64,000 bases of DNA from Chitinophaga agri (GTDB taxonomy: Bacteria > Bacteroidota > Bacteroidia > Chitinophagales > Chitinophagaceae), in NCBI RefSeq assembly GCF_010093065.1, contig NZ_CP048113.1, positions 6,156,001-6,220,000 on the forward strand. The letters are read 5' to 3'. The stretch's first letter is position 1; the number at the start of each line of letters is the position of its first letter. The notes under the pieces were generated by a model. It saw nothing but the letters and a program-made list of their open reading frames with translations, was not told the DNA's origin and did not search any database. Shown piece by piece: positions 8,870 to 17,391 of this stretch. A program made the position numbers and the translations under genes.

Positions 8870-9934
8870 ATGAACATCTATATACAAGGAACGGGTTGTG
8901 TGTCACCACAGGAAACTGCCAATGGTGGTCCATTCCCTGAGCAGGTGCTTCCCTGGGAAGGTGCGCGTATGAAAGCGGCGGAGCCTGATTATAAGCAATG
9001 GATAGATGTAAAGCTCATCCGCCGTATGAGCCGTGTGATCAAAATGGGGGTTGCTGCTGCTCAGCTGAGCTTACAGGATGCCGGCATAGAGAAACCCGAC
9101 GCTATTATCACCGGCACCGCTTACGGCTGCCTGGATGATACCGGCGTGTTCCTCTCAAAGATGATCAATCAGCAGGAAGAGATGCTGACGCCTACGGCGT
9201 TCATCCAGTCCACCCATAACACCGTAGCCGGACAGATCGCCCTGATGCTGGGCTGTCATGGTTATAACAATACCTTCGTTCATAAAGGTTTTTCTTTCGA
9301 AAGTGCACTGCTGGACGCATCGATGATCCTGAAGGAAGGCCGCTCCGGCACCATCCTGACAGGAGCAATGGATGAACTGACCAATCATAGCTTTAACATC
9401 CTCTCCCGTTTCGATATATACAAAAAAGAGGTGGTTACACCTGCTGAACTGTTACATAGCCAGACGCATGGTACCGTGGCAGGAGAAGGCGCTGCCTGCT
9501 TTGTACTGGGAACGGAAAAAGGGGCGAATACGGCCGCAAAACTGACCGGAGTGACTACCTTGTACAAACCCGGAGGGAAGGCGGAAATTTCGGCAGATAT
9601 AGCCGCTTTTCTGGCCGCTCATAACTGTAGTGAGGATGAAGTCAGTCTGTTCATCAACGGGCGCAATGGTGATGCCAGTGGAGATGAGTGGTATGAGCAT
9701 ATGGAAAACAGTGCGTTAGCCGGTAAGCCGGTGGCCTGTTTTAAACATCTCTGTGGAGAATATCCGACTGCTGCAGCTTTTGGCATGTGGCTCGGTGCAA
9801 AGGTGATCGCTGCACAACAGGTGCCGGCAGCGGCCCTGTATAAAGGGACTGCGCCTGATGCTATTAAAAAGGTACTGATCTACAATCATTATAAACAAAC
9901 GCATCACTCGCTGATATTGTTATCCGCATGCTGA
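8870..9934 (+). CDS. Ketosynthase homologue lacking the catalytic triad (chain-length-factor-like)
   Basis: This 354-residue protein has the thiolase fold outline of a beta-ketoacyl synthase (MNIYIQGTGCVSP at the start, TGTAYGCLDDT at 82-92, GTVAGEGAACFVLG), but all three catalytic positions are changed. Gly140 in VHKGFSFESAL stands where the cysteine belongs, Asn263 in FINGRNGD replaces the first histidine, and Glu297 in LCGEYPTAA replaces the second. It begins 3 bp after the active ketosynthase, as chain-length factors do. It probably pairs with that enzyme to set the polyene length. Its last 7 bases overlap the deacetylase gene. Confidence 0.8.
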   Translation: MNIYIQGTGCVSPQETANGGPFPEQVLPWEGARMKAAEPDYKQWIDVKLIRRMSRVIKMGVAAAQLSLQDAGIEKPDAIITGTAYGCLDDTGVFLSKMINQQEEMLTPTAFIQSTHNTVAGQIALMLGCHGYNNTFVHKGFSFESALLDASMILKEGRSGTILTGAMDELTNHSFNILSRFDIYKKEVVTPAELLHSQTHGTVAGEGAACFVLGTEKGANTAAKLTGVTTLYKPGGKAEISADIAAFLAAHNCSEDEVSLFINGRNGDASGDEWYEHMENSALAGKPVACFKHLCGEYPTAAAFGMWLGAKVIAAQQVPAAALYKGTAPDAIKKVLIYNHYKQTHHSLILLSAC

Positions 9935-10704
9935 CACACCGTACTGCAAATATCGGCCTGATCGTGTTGCTTGCGGCGGCGTTACTGGTGCATAACCTGT
10001 GGACGGCGCTGCCCTGGTGGTTGTTTGTACTACTGCCGGTGCCTTATGTGGCCGCACTGGTGTGGGGTGCATGTAATATCGGGTCAGATTTTTACGTTCC
10101 GGTAGTATGTGCAGCAGAGACACAGGAAAAGAAGATGGCTATCACATTTGATGACGGTCCCCTGGAACAGTATACACCGGTTATCCTGGATATACTGCGT
10201 AATGAACGGGTGCCTGCTACCTTCTTTTGTATCGGTAGCCGCATAGGGGGAAAAGAAGCATTGTTGCGTCGTATAGATGCCGAAGGGCATGTGATCGGAA
10301 ACCACAGTTTCTCCCATCATTTCTGGTTTGATATGTTCGGGCCGGATAAGATGCTGAAAGAATTACAGTTAGTAGATGATACGGTGGAACAGGTGACCGG
10401 CAAACGGCCCCGTCTTTTCCGTCCACCTTATGGTGTAACAAATCCGAACCTCGCCAAGGCGATCAGAAGAGGACATTATACACCGGTAGGCTGGAATATC
10501 CGTTCACTGGATACAGTAGCAAAAGATAAACAGGCGCTGCTGGAAAGAATAAAGAAAGGTGTCCGTCCGGGCGCGGTGCTACTACTGCATGACTCCATGG
10601 AAGTGACAGTCCAGGTACTGCCTGCGCTGATACAATACCTGAAGCAGGAAGGATATATCATTGAAAGAATAGACAAATTATTAAATATACCCGCTTATGC
10701 GTAG
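9928..10704 (+). CDS. Membrane-anchored polysaccharide deacetylase (NodB) family protein
   Basis: This 258-residue protein starts with two hydrophobic stretches (about residues 7-25 and 30-48), followed by a NodB domain. Visible motifs are TFDDGP (the Asp pair, about residues 72-77), HSFSHH (metal histidines), RPPYG and LLLHDS. Such enzymes hydrolyse N- or O-acyl groups from sugars using a divalent metal. The metal ligands are intact, so activity is likely, but the substrate in a pigment operon is unknown; it may act on the product of the glycosyltransferase at 12292. It overlaps the preceding gene by 7 bp and the following one by 8 bp. Confidence 0.85.
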   Translation: MLTHRTANIGLIVLLAAALLVHNLWTALPWWLFVLLPVPYVAALVWGACNIGSDFYVPVVCAAETQEKKMAITFDDGPLEQYTPVILDILRNERVPATFFCIGSRIGGKEALLRRIDAEGHVIGNHSFSHHFWFDMFGPDKMLKELQLVDDTVEQVTGKRPRLFRPPYGVTNPNLAKAIRRGHYTPVGWNIRSLDTVAKDKQALLERIKKGVRPGAVLLLHDSMEVTVQVLPALIQYLKQEGYIIERIDKLLNIPAYA

Positions 10705-11329
10705 ATGGCTTTTGATATTGGGTTGTATGCTTTGCGTTCTCCCCGTGATGGCGCAGTCTGGTTTTAAACCGGTAGCCGACGTAGCCGCTTTCAAACAACA
10801 GTTTGCAAAGGCTTCTCAGGCGACGCAGTCCATACAGTGTGATTTTGTGCAGGAGAAGAATCTCAGTATGCTTGCTGATAAGATCGTGTCCAAAGGCAAG
10901 TTCTGGTTCAAGAAAGACAATAAGGTGCGCATGGAATATGCCCAGCCATCCTATTATCTGCTGATCATGAATGGTAAGGAGATCAAGGTGAAAGACGGAC
11001 AGAAGGAAAACCGCGTTTCTACAAAAGGTAATAAGCTGTTTGAGCAGATCAATAAGATAACCGTTGACTGTGTACAGGGCAATATTGTGAATAACGCTGA
11101 CTTCAACACGAAAGTGCTGGAGAACGGGCAGTCTTACCTGCTGGAAATGACGCCGGTCAATAGATCACTGGCGCAGTATTTTAAATCCATTCATCTGCTG
11201 GTAGACAAGAAGGATTACTCCGTATCAAAGATTGAAATGTATGAAGCCGGTGGCGACGATACCACTATCAGCTTCGTGCATAAACAACTGAATGTAAATA
11301 TTGCAGATGCGGTCTTTGCTGTTAAATAG
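10697..11329 (+). CDS. LolA-like periplasmic lipid/lipoprotein carrier
   Basis: This 210-residue protein has a signal peptide (MRRWLLILGCMLCVLPVMAQ) and the LolA-type opening of a half-barrel (FAKASQATQSIQCDFVQEK, GKFWFKKDNKVRMEY). LolA proteins carry lipidated molecules across the periplasm. Aryl-polyene and flexirubin operons regularly include a dedicated LolA homologue, thought to carry the hydrophobic pigment ester from the MMPL exporter to the outer membrane. It overlaps the deacetylase by 8 bp and the next lipoprotein gene by up to 29 bp. Confidence 0.85.
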   Translation: MRRWLLILGCMLCVLPVMAQSGFKPVADVAAFKQQFAKASQATQSIQCDFVQEKNLSMLADKIVSKGKFWFKKDNKVRMEYAQPSYYLLIMNGKEIKVKDGQKENRVSTKGNKLFEQINKITVDCVQGNIVNNADFNTKVLENGQSYLLEMTPVNRSLAQYFKSIHLLVDKKDYSVSKIEMYEAGGDDTTISFVHKQLNVNIADAVFAVK

Positions 11330-11927
11330 TATACTGGCCATGGGACTGTTGTCCGGCTGTTCTTCTGCTTATAAACACCTGCAGCCGGCTACGGCTGATG
11401 CAGCCTGTATTACGCAGTTCCGTCCGCAGTTCCGCAATACACTGTATAGCACACAGGTGGATGTGTTGAAGCATCATCTCAGCGGATTACTCTTCTTTAA
11501 GCAGATGCCGGATAGTAGTCTGCGGGTGGTATTCGCCAATGAAATGGGCTTTAAGTTCTTTGATTTTGAATTTACGAAAGATGGCGGTTTTGTAAAACAT
11601 TACATGCTGCCTAAGATGGATAAAAAAGCAGTGGTTAAAACACTGCGTGGTGATTTCGAGCTGGTACTGCTGCGTCCTGATCTGGCAAAGGCACATGTGA
11701 TGCAGGATAGCGGTTATCACTACACCGTCGTGCCGACGGAAAAAGGCAATAATTATTACATTACAGATGCTGCCTGTGAACGGTTGGACCGGATTGAAAA
11801 GTCTTCCAAACGTAAGCCGGTAGTAAAAGTATGGATGGAACATTATGCCGCTGGTGTACCCGATACGATCAATGTTCGGCACCAGGGTTTTAAATTTAAT
11901 ATTTCACTACAACGCGTACAGAAATAA
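11301..11927 (+). CDS. Outer-membrane lipoprotein of unknown function in the pigment operon
   Basis: This 208-residue protein has a lipoprotein signal ending at LLSGC, with the cysteine followed by SS. Start codons at 11301 (overlap with the previous gene 29 bp) and 11307 (MRSLLLNSILAMGLLSGC, overlap 23 bp) are both possible; the second gives a more normal signal peptide. The mature part has no motif I can name. Next to a LolA-like carrier, it may be the LolB-like acceptor at the outer membrane. Its stop overlaps the next start as TAATG. Confidence 0.7.
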   Translation: MQMRSLLLNSILAMGLLSGCSSAYKHLQPATADAACITQFRPQFRNTLYSTQVDVLKHHLSGLLFFKQMPDSSLRVVFANEMGFKFFDFEFTKDGGFVKHYMLPKMDKKAVVKTLRGDFELVLLRPDLAKAHVMQDSGYHYTVVPTEKGNNYYITDAACERLDRIEKSSKRKPVVKVWMEHYAAGVPDTINVRHQGFKFNISLQRVQK

Positions 11928-12292
11928 TGTTAGCAGGAAAATTATATACACTTGAGCAGGAGCAGACGGCAGGCGAAGCAGGCACTTACCAGGTGTTATG
12001 GAATGCAGCGCATCCCGTATTTGAAGGACACTTCCCGGGGCGTCCTGTAGTACCAGGTGTTTGCATGATGCAGACCGTCCAGGAATTACTGGAAAAACTG
12101 CTGCAAAAGAAAGTATTGTTTAAAAAGGCTTCCCAACAGAAGTTCCTGAATATGATCGATCCGCACGTGCACCCGCGTGTCGGGGCGACTGTTCAGTATA
12201 AGCTGCAGGATGGTGAAATAAAAGTGACCGCTTCCCTGAAACATGAAGACCTCACCTTCATGAAATTCCAGGGAACATTTGTTGATGCATAA
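11927..12292 (+). CDS. FabZ/ApeI-like 3-hydroxyacyl-ACP dehydratase
   Basis: This 121-residue hot-dog protein has FEGHFPGRPVVPGV at residues 32-45, the hallmark of FabA/FabZ dehydratases, with the catalytic histidine at position 35. Four residues after PGV, where FabZ has its catalytic glutamate, it has Gln49 (CMMQTVQE). That is a departure also expected in ApeI-type proteins, which may rely on a partner hot-dog protein. It complements the protein at 1645, which keeps the glutamate but lacks a clear GHFPG motif. It is joined to both neighbours by TAATG junctions. Confidence 0.85.
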   Translation: MLAGKLYTLEQEQTAGEAGTYQVLWNAAHPVFEGHFPGRPVVPGVCMMQTVQELLEKLLQKKVLFKKASQQKFLNMIDPHVHPRVGATVQYKLQDGEIKVTASLKHEDLTFMKFQGTFVDA

Positions 12293-13497
12293 TGACCGAT
12301 ACCATAACATATCACGATCAGTTCACTGCCCAGAAAACGGCAGTACTGGTGCCAACCTACAACAACGCAAAAACACTGGAAGCTGTTATAAGAGATGTGC
12401 TCTCCTATACTTCCCATGTGATCGTTGTGAATGATGGCAGCACAGATGGAACTGCCGCTATCCTGGATACCTTTCCGCAGATACAGAGAGTTGACTATAC
12501 ACCCAACAGGGGTAAGGGAATCGCGCTCCGCCGTGGTTTCAGATATGCTGTTGAACAGGGCTATGACTATGTGATCACCATGGATGCCGACGGGCAGCAT
12601 TTTGCGTCCGATCTGCCTGTAATGCTGGAGAAGCTGGAAACAGAAAGAAACACTATTGTCATCGGCGCACGTAATCTGCAACAGGAAAATATGCCCGGCA
12701 AGAACACGTTCGCTAATAAGTTCTCCAACTTCTGGTTCTATGTGGAAACAGGCCTGAAAGCACCGGACACACAATCCGGCTATCGCCTGTATCCGGTATA
12801 CGCCATGCGCAACATGCGTTTCTGGTGCACCAAGTATGAATTTGAGATCGAAGTGCTGGTGCGTAGCTCCTGGAAAGGTATTAAGATCGACTGGGCGCCT
12901 ATTAAAGTGTATTATCCACCTGCGGACGAAAGGGTCTCCCATTTCCGTCCGTTCCGCGATTTTTCGCGTATCAGTGTGCTGAATACGGTACTGGTGACGA
13001 TCGCATTCCTGTACATCAAACCAAGGGATTTCATCCGCTATCTCCTGAAACCGGAAAGCTGGCGCAGTATGTGGTATGACCATGTGCTTAATAAGGAAGA
13101 GTCTAATTTCAGGAAGGCGATCTCCATCGGCTTTGGCGTATTTATGGGCATTATACCGATCTGGGGTTTCCAGATGGTCACTGCTATGGCGCTGGCAGTA
13201 TTATTCCGCCTCAACAAGGCACTGGTATTTATGTCCTGCCATGTCAGTCTGCCTCCCATGATCCCTTTTGTCATCTTCGCCAGCTTCGCCACCGGCAGGG
13301 TATGGGTCAGGGATGGTAGCTTATTATTGCCATTCAGTACAGATCTCTCACTGGATATCATCAAACAGAATTTATTTCAATATTTAACAGGCGCCTGTAC
13401 ACTGGCGGTGGCAGCAGGTTTGCTGGTTACCCTGGTTGTATATGTGCTGCTGGCCATCTTCCGTAATGATCCGGCCAGACAGCGACAGGCACGCTAG
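12292..13497 (+). CDS. Family 2 glycosyltransferase fused to a DUF2062 membrane domain
   Basis: The N-terminal part of this 401-residue protein (about 15-250) is a GT-A glycosyltransferase: VLVPTYNNAKTLE, VVNDGSTDGT and the metal-binding MDADGQH. Residues 270-390 form a multi-helix membrane domain of the DUF2062 type (FGVFMGIIPIWGFQM, LPPMIPFVIF). The enzyme should transfer an activated sugar to a lipid-like acceptor at the inner membrane. The same fusion occurs in aryl-polyene-type clusters. With the deacetylase at 9928 it suggests the final product or its carrier is glycosylated, although classic flexirubins are not sugar esters. It starts in the preceding stop (TAATG). Confidence 0.88.
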   Translation: MTDTITYHDQFTAQKTAVLVPTYNNAKTLEAVIRDVLSYTSHVIVVNDGSTDGTAAILDTFPQIQRVDYTPNRGKGIALRRGFRYAVEQGYDYVITMDADGQHFASDLPVMLEKLETERNTIVIGARNLQQENMPGKNTFANKFSNFWFYVETGLKAPDTQSGYRLYPVYAMRNMRFWCTKYEFEIEVLVRSSWKGIKIDWAPIKVYYPPADERVSHFRPFRDFSRISVLNTVLVTIAFLYIKPRDFIRYLLKPESWRSMWYDHVLNKEESNFRKAISIGFGVFMGIIPIWGFQMVTAMALAVLFRLNKALVFMSCHVSLPPMIPFVIFASFATGRVWVRDGSLLLPFSTDLSLDIIKQNLFQYLTGACTLAVAAGLLVTLVVYVLLAIFRNDPARQRQAR

Positions 13498-13515
13498 TAT
13501 TCGGTATTTAAAAAT

Positions 13516-16500
13516 ATGGGTAAGTTATTCGTAAGCATATATGATTTCTTTAACCGGCATAAAGCCTGGCTGTGGATATGTACCATCGTCAGTTTTGCGC
13601 TGGCTGGTTTCTTTGCCTCCCACATTGAGCTGGAAGAAGATATTACCCGTATACTGCCGAAGGACAAAACACTGGATAAATTGCAGCAGGTCTTCAATGA
13701 CTCCCGTTTTGCAGATAAACTGGTGGTCGTGGTTTCTCAGGCAGATACTACGCAGCCTGCACAGCCGGATAGCCTGACCGCTTTTGCCCAGACGCTGACT
13801 GACAGCATAAATGCCAAATATGGCAGTCATATCAAATACCTGCAGGCACGGGTAGAAGATAATACTGTACTGGACCTGATGCAGGTGATCCAGCAGCACC
13901 TGCCCGTTTTCCTCGAAGAAAAGGACTACCGGCAGATAGATTCGCTGATCATGCCTGACCGGTTACAACAAACACTGGAAAGTAACTATCATACGCTGAT
14001 ATCTCCGGCCGGACTGGTCGTAAAGAAAGTCATTGCAGGAGACCCGGTTGGCATGTCCTGGCTGGGTATTAAGAAACTGCAGCACCTGCAGTATGATGAG
14101 CAGTTTGAACTGTATGATGGTTTTGTGATGAGTAAAGATCAGCGCCATCTGCTGCTGTTCATTACGCCTGCCAATCCACCCAGCGCTACCGGAAAGAACC
14201 TGGTCCTGCTGAATGGCTTACAGAAAGAAATAGCAACCCTCCAGCAATATTCACATGCTGCCAACGCCTTCTTTTATGGCGCCGCTGCTGTATCAGCTGG
14301 TAATGCCACACAGATCAAACAGGATTCCTGGCTGACTTTAGGCATCACCATCACTTTGCTGGTCGTACTGATCGCTTTCTTTTTTAAGAGAAAACGTGCA
14401 CCTATCCTGATCATGTTGCCGGTGGCTTTCGGTGGATTATTCTCCATCGCCATCATCGCGCTGACACAACATAGTATCTCCGGTATTGCTTTAGGTGTGG
14501 GCGCCGCCGTACTGGGTATTGCGGTGAACTACTCCATGCATATCTTCAACCATCATCGTCATGCGCCTGACATCCGTGAAGTGATCCGCGATCTGGCGGA
14601 ACCGATGACCATAGGTAGCTTTACAACGGTAGGCGGGTTCCTTTGTCTGCAGTTTGTACATTCTCCCATGCTGCGCGATGTAGGTATGTTCGCTGCCTAC
14701 AGCCTGATAGGCGCAGCATTGTTCTCCCTCATTATCCTGCCGCACTGGATCGTCATAGGACGTAATCCTGAACAGCACCACGCTCATTCAGACACATGGC
14801 TGGACAGACTGGCTGCTTACCGGCCAGAAAAGAATAAGGTACTGGTCTACAGCATCCTGGTGCTCACCGTATTCTTCTTCTTTACTTCCGGTAAAGTTGG
14901 TTTCGAAAGTGACATGATGCGTATGAACTTCATGCGTCCGGAACTGAAAGCAGCCGAGACAAAGTTCAATCAAATTAATGCATACACTGCACAATCCGTT
15001 TACCTGGTAACAGACGGAGCGGATCTGCAGGAGGCCCTGCGCAATAGCGAAAAGCTCTTACCGCTGGTTCACCAGTTACAACAGCAGGGTATCGTAAAGA
15101 AATACGCCGGCGTAAATACATTACTGCTCTCCACACAGGAGCAGGAACGCAGAATAGCACGCTGGAAAGACTACTGGACACCAGAAAAGAAACAGCTGGT
15201 CATCAACTACCTGCAGCAACATGGACCAGCCATCGGCTACAAAGCCGCTGCTTTCAACCATTTCGAACAGTGGTTACAGCAGGACTTTTCTGTTATTCCA
15301 GAAGAAGATTTCCAGTCACTCCGTTCCGGTAACCTGGGTGACTTCATTACAGAAAAGAAAGGCAATGTGTCATTAGTTACATTGCTGAAAATAGACCCGG
15401 CGCAGAAAGCGGCTGTGTACAACGCATTCGGTGAACTGGAACACACCACCATATTCGATAAACAGTATGTGGCCAACCGACTGGCAGTCGTGATCCGTGA
15501 TGAGTTTAACAGCATCGCCTGGATGACTTCCCTGCTGGTATTTGTAGCCTTGTTAATATCTTACGGCCGTATTGAACTGGCCCTGATCACATTTATACCC
15601 ATGCTCATCAGCTGGGTGTGGATACTTGGTATTATGGGACTGTTCGGTATCAAGTTCAATATTGTCAACATCATTCTGAGCACATTCATATTTGGTTTGG
15701 GTGATGATTACAGCATCTTTACCATGGATGGGTTATTACAGGAGTATAAATCAGGCAAGAAGGAGAATCTTTCCTCTTTCCGCTCTTCTATCTTCCTGTC
15801 AGCCATCACAACGGTCCTGGGCATAGGTGTGATGATATTCGCCAAACATCCTTCCTTAAGATCTGTTGCTTTAATCTCCATTATTGGTATCAGCTGCGTG
15901 GTGCTCACCTCGCAGGTACTCATCCCGCTGTTGTTCAACTGGCTGATCACGAACCGTGTGAAGAAAGGCAGAGCGCCATGGACATTACATGGCTGGGCGA
16001 AATCGGTGTTCTCATTCACTTATTTTACGGTAGGTTGCCTGGTGCTAACAGTGATCGGCTGGATACTCGTGAAGTTCAATCCTTTTAAGAGAAAAGAAAA
16101 AGCGAAATATCTCTATCATCGTATCCTGTCTGCTTACACAAAGTCAGTGATCTATATCATGGGCAATGTGAAAAAGAAGATCATTAATCCGTTGGATGAA
16201 CAGTTGGCGACGCCTGCTGTCATCATCAGTAACCACCAGTCTTTCCTGGACATCCTGATCTCTACCATGCTGCATCCGAAGGTGATATTACTGACGAGCA
16301 AGTGGGTATGGAACTCTCCGGTGTTCGGCGCGGTCGTGCGTATGGGTGATTACTATCCGGTAGCTGACGGCGCAGAGAACAGTATCGATAAACTTAGAGA
16401 GAAAGTAGCACAGGGATATTCCATTGTGGTATATCCTGAAGGTACCCGCTCCGAAGATGCTACCGTAAAACGTTTCCACAAAGGGGCGTTCTATATTGCG

Positions 16501-17391
16501 GAGCAGATGGGACTGGATATATTGCCGATCGTACTGCATGGTACCGCGTACACCATGAGCAAGAATGACTTCCTGCTGAAAGATGGTACTATCACTGTGA
16601 AATACCTGCCCAGGATCAAGGCCGGCGATAGTAACTGGGGAGATGGGTATGCCGCACGCACCAAACAGATCAGCCGTTACTTCAAAACGGAATACGAGAA
16701 GGTGCGCCAGGAAACGGAAACGCCTTTCTATTTCAGGGAACAACTTATTTACAACTATATCTACAAGGGCCCGGTGCTGGAATGGTACATGCGTATCAAA
16801 ACAAAGCTGGAAGGTAACTATGCCCTGTTCGATCAGTTGCTGCCTAAGAAAGGCCGCATACTCGATATTGGTTGCGGATATGGTTTCATGAGCTATATGC
16901 TGCACTGGTTATCCAAAGACAGGGTTATGAAGGGACTGGATTATGACGAAGATAAGATCATCACCGCACAGCATTGTTACCTGCGTAATGAACAGGTGAG
17001 CTTTGAACATGCCGATATAACCAACTATACCTTTGAACCTTGTGACGCCTATGTCATCAGTGACGTGCTGCATTATCTGCAACCGGCAGAACAGGAAAAA
17101 GTACTATCCGCCTGTATCAGTCAGCTGAATGAAAACGGAGTGATCATCGTACGTGATGGTGATGCCGATCTGGAAAAGAGACATGAAGGTACCAAGCTGA
17201 CGGAGTTCTTTTCAACGAAGCTGATCGGCTTTAACAAGACAAAAGATAAACCCTTGTCTTTCTTCTCATCTTCCCGCATCCGGGAGATCGTTGCTGCCAA
17301 TGGTGCAGTCATGGAGCAGATAGACAATACGAAGTATACCTCGAACGTAATTTTTATCATCAAAAAGTTATCCCCTGTACATGCAATATGA
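13516..17391 (+). CDS. MMPL-type exporter fused to a PlsC acyltransferase and a methyltransferase domain
   Basis: This 1291-residue protein has three parts. Residues 1-850 are an RND/MMPL lipid exporter with about 12 membrane segments (first at 16-36, clusters at 275-410 and 670-810; GLGDDYSIF at 727-735). Residues 860-1065 are a PlsC-type 1-acylglycerol-phosphate acyltransferase with NHQSFLD (906-912) and EGTRSE (975-980). Residues 1085-1285 are a class I SAM methyltransferase with ILDIGCGYGF (1115-1124). It probably exports the aryl-polyene lipid and may join it to its alcohol partner on the cytoplasmic side. The frame is continuous, so this is a true fusion and not an annotation error. Confidence 0.9.
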   Translation: MGKLFVSIYDFFNRHKAWLWICTIVSFALAGFFASHIELEEDITRILPKDKTLDKLQQVFNDSRFADKLVVVVSQADTTQPAQPDSLTAFAQTLTDSINAKYGSHIKYLQARVEDNTVLDLMQVIQQHLPVFLEEKDYRQIDSLIMPDRLQQTLESNYHTLISPAGLVVKKVIAGDPVGMSWLGIKKLQHLQYDEQFELYDGFVMSKDQRHLLLFITPANPPSATGKNLVLLNGLQKEIATLQQYSHAANAFFYGAAAVSAGNATQIKQDSWLTLGITITLLVVLIAFFFKRKRAPILIMLPVAFGGLFSIAIIALTQHSISGIALGVGAAVLGIAVNYSMHIFNHHRHAPDIREVIRDLAEPMTIGSFTTVGGFLCLQFVHSPMLRDVGMFAAYSLIGAALFSLIILPHWIVIGRNPEQHHAHSDTWLDRLAAYRPEKNKVLVYSILVLTVFFFFTSGKVGFESDMMRMNFMRPELKAAETKFNQINAYTAQSVYLVTDGADLQEALRNSEKLLPLVHQLQQQGIVKKYAGVNTLLLSTQEQERRIARWKDYWTPEKKQLVINYLQQHGPAIGYKAAAFNHFEQWLQQDFSVIPEEDFQSLRSGNLGDFITEKKGNVSLVTLLKIDPAQKAAVYNAFGELEHTTIFDKQYVANRLAVVIRDEFNSIAWMTSLLVFVALLISYGRIELALITFIPMLISWVWILGIMGLFGIKFNIVNIILSTFIFGLGDDYSIFTMDGLLQEYKSGKKENLSSFRSSIFLSAITTVLGIGVMIFAKHPSLRSVALISIIGISCVVLTSQVLIPLLFNWLITNRVKKGRAPWTLHGWAKSVFSFTYFTVGCLVLTVIGWILVKFNPFKRKEKAKYLYHRILSAYTKSVIYIMGNVKKKIINPLDEQLATPAVIISNHQSFLDILISTMLHPKVILLTSKWVWNSPVFGAVVRMGDYYPVADGAENSIDKLREKVAQGYSIVVYPEGTRSEDATVKRFHKGAFYIAEQMGLDILPIVLHGTAYTMSKNDFLLKDGTITVKYLPRIKAGDSNWGDGYAARTKQISRYFKTEYEKVRQETETPFYFREQLIYNYIYKGPVLEWYMRIKTKLEGNYALFDQLLPKKGRILDIGCGYGFMSYMLHWLSKDRVMKGLDYDEDKIITAQHCYLRNEQVSFEHADITNYTFEPCDAYVISDVLHYLQPAEQEKVLSACISQLNENGVIIVRDGDADLEKRHEGTKLTEFFSTKLIGFNKTKDKPLSFFSSSRIREIVAANGAVMEQIDNTKYTSNVIFIIKKLSPVHAI

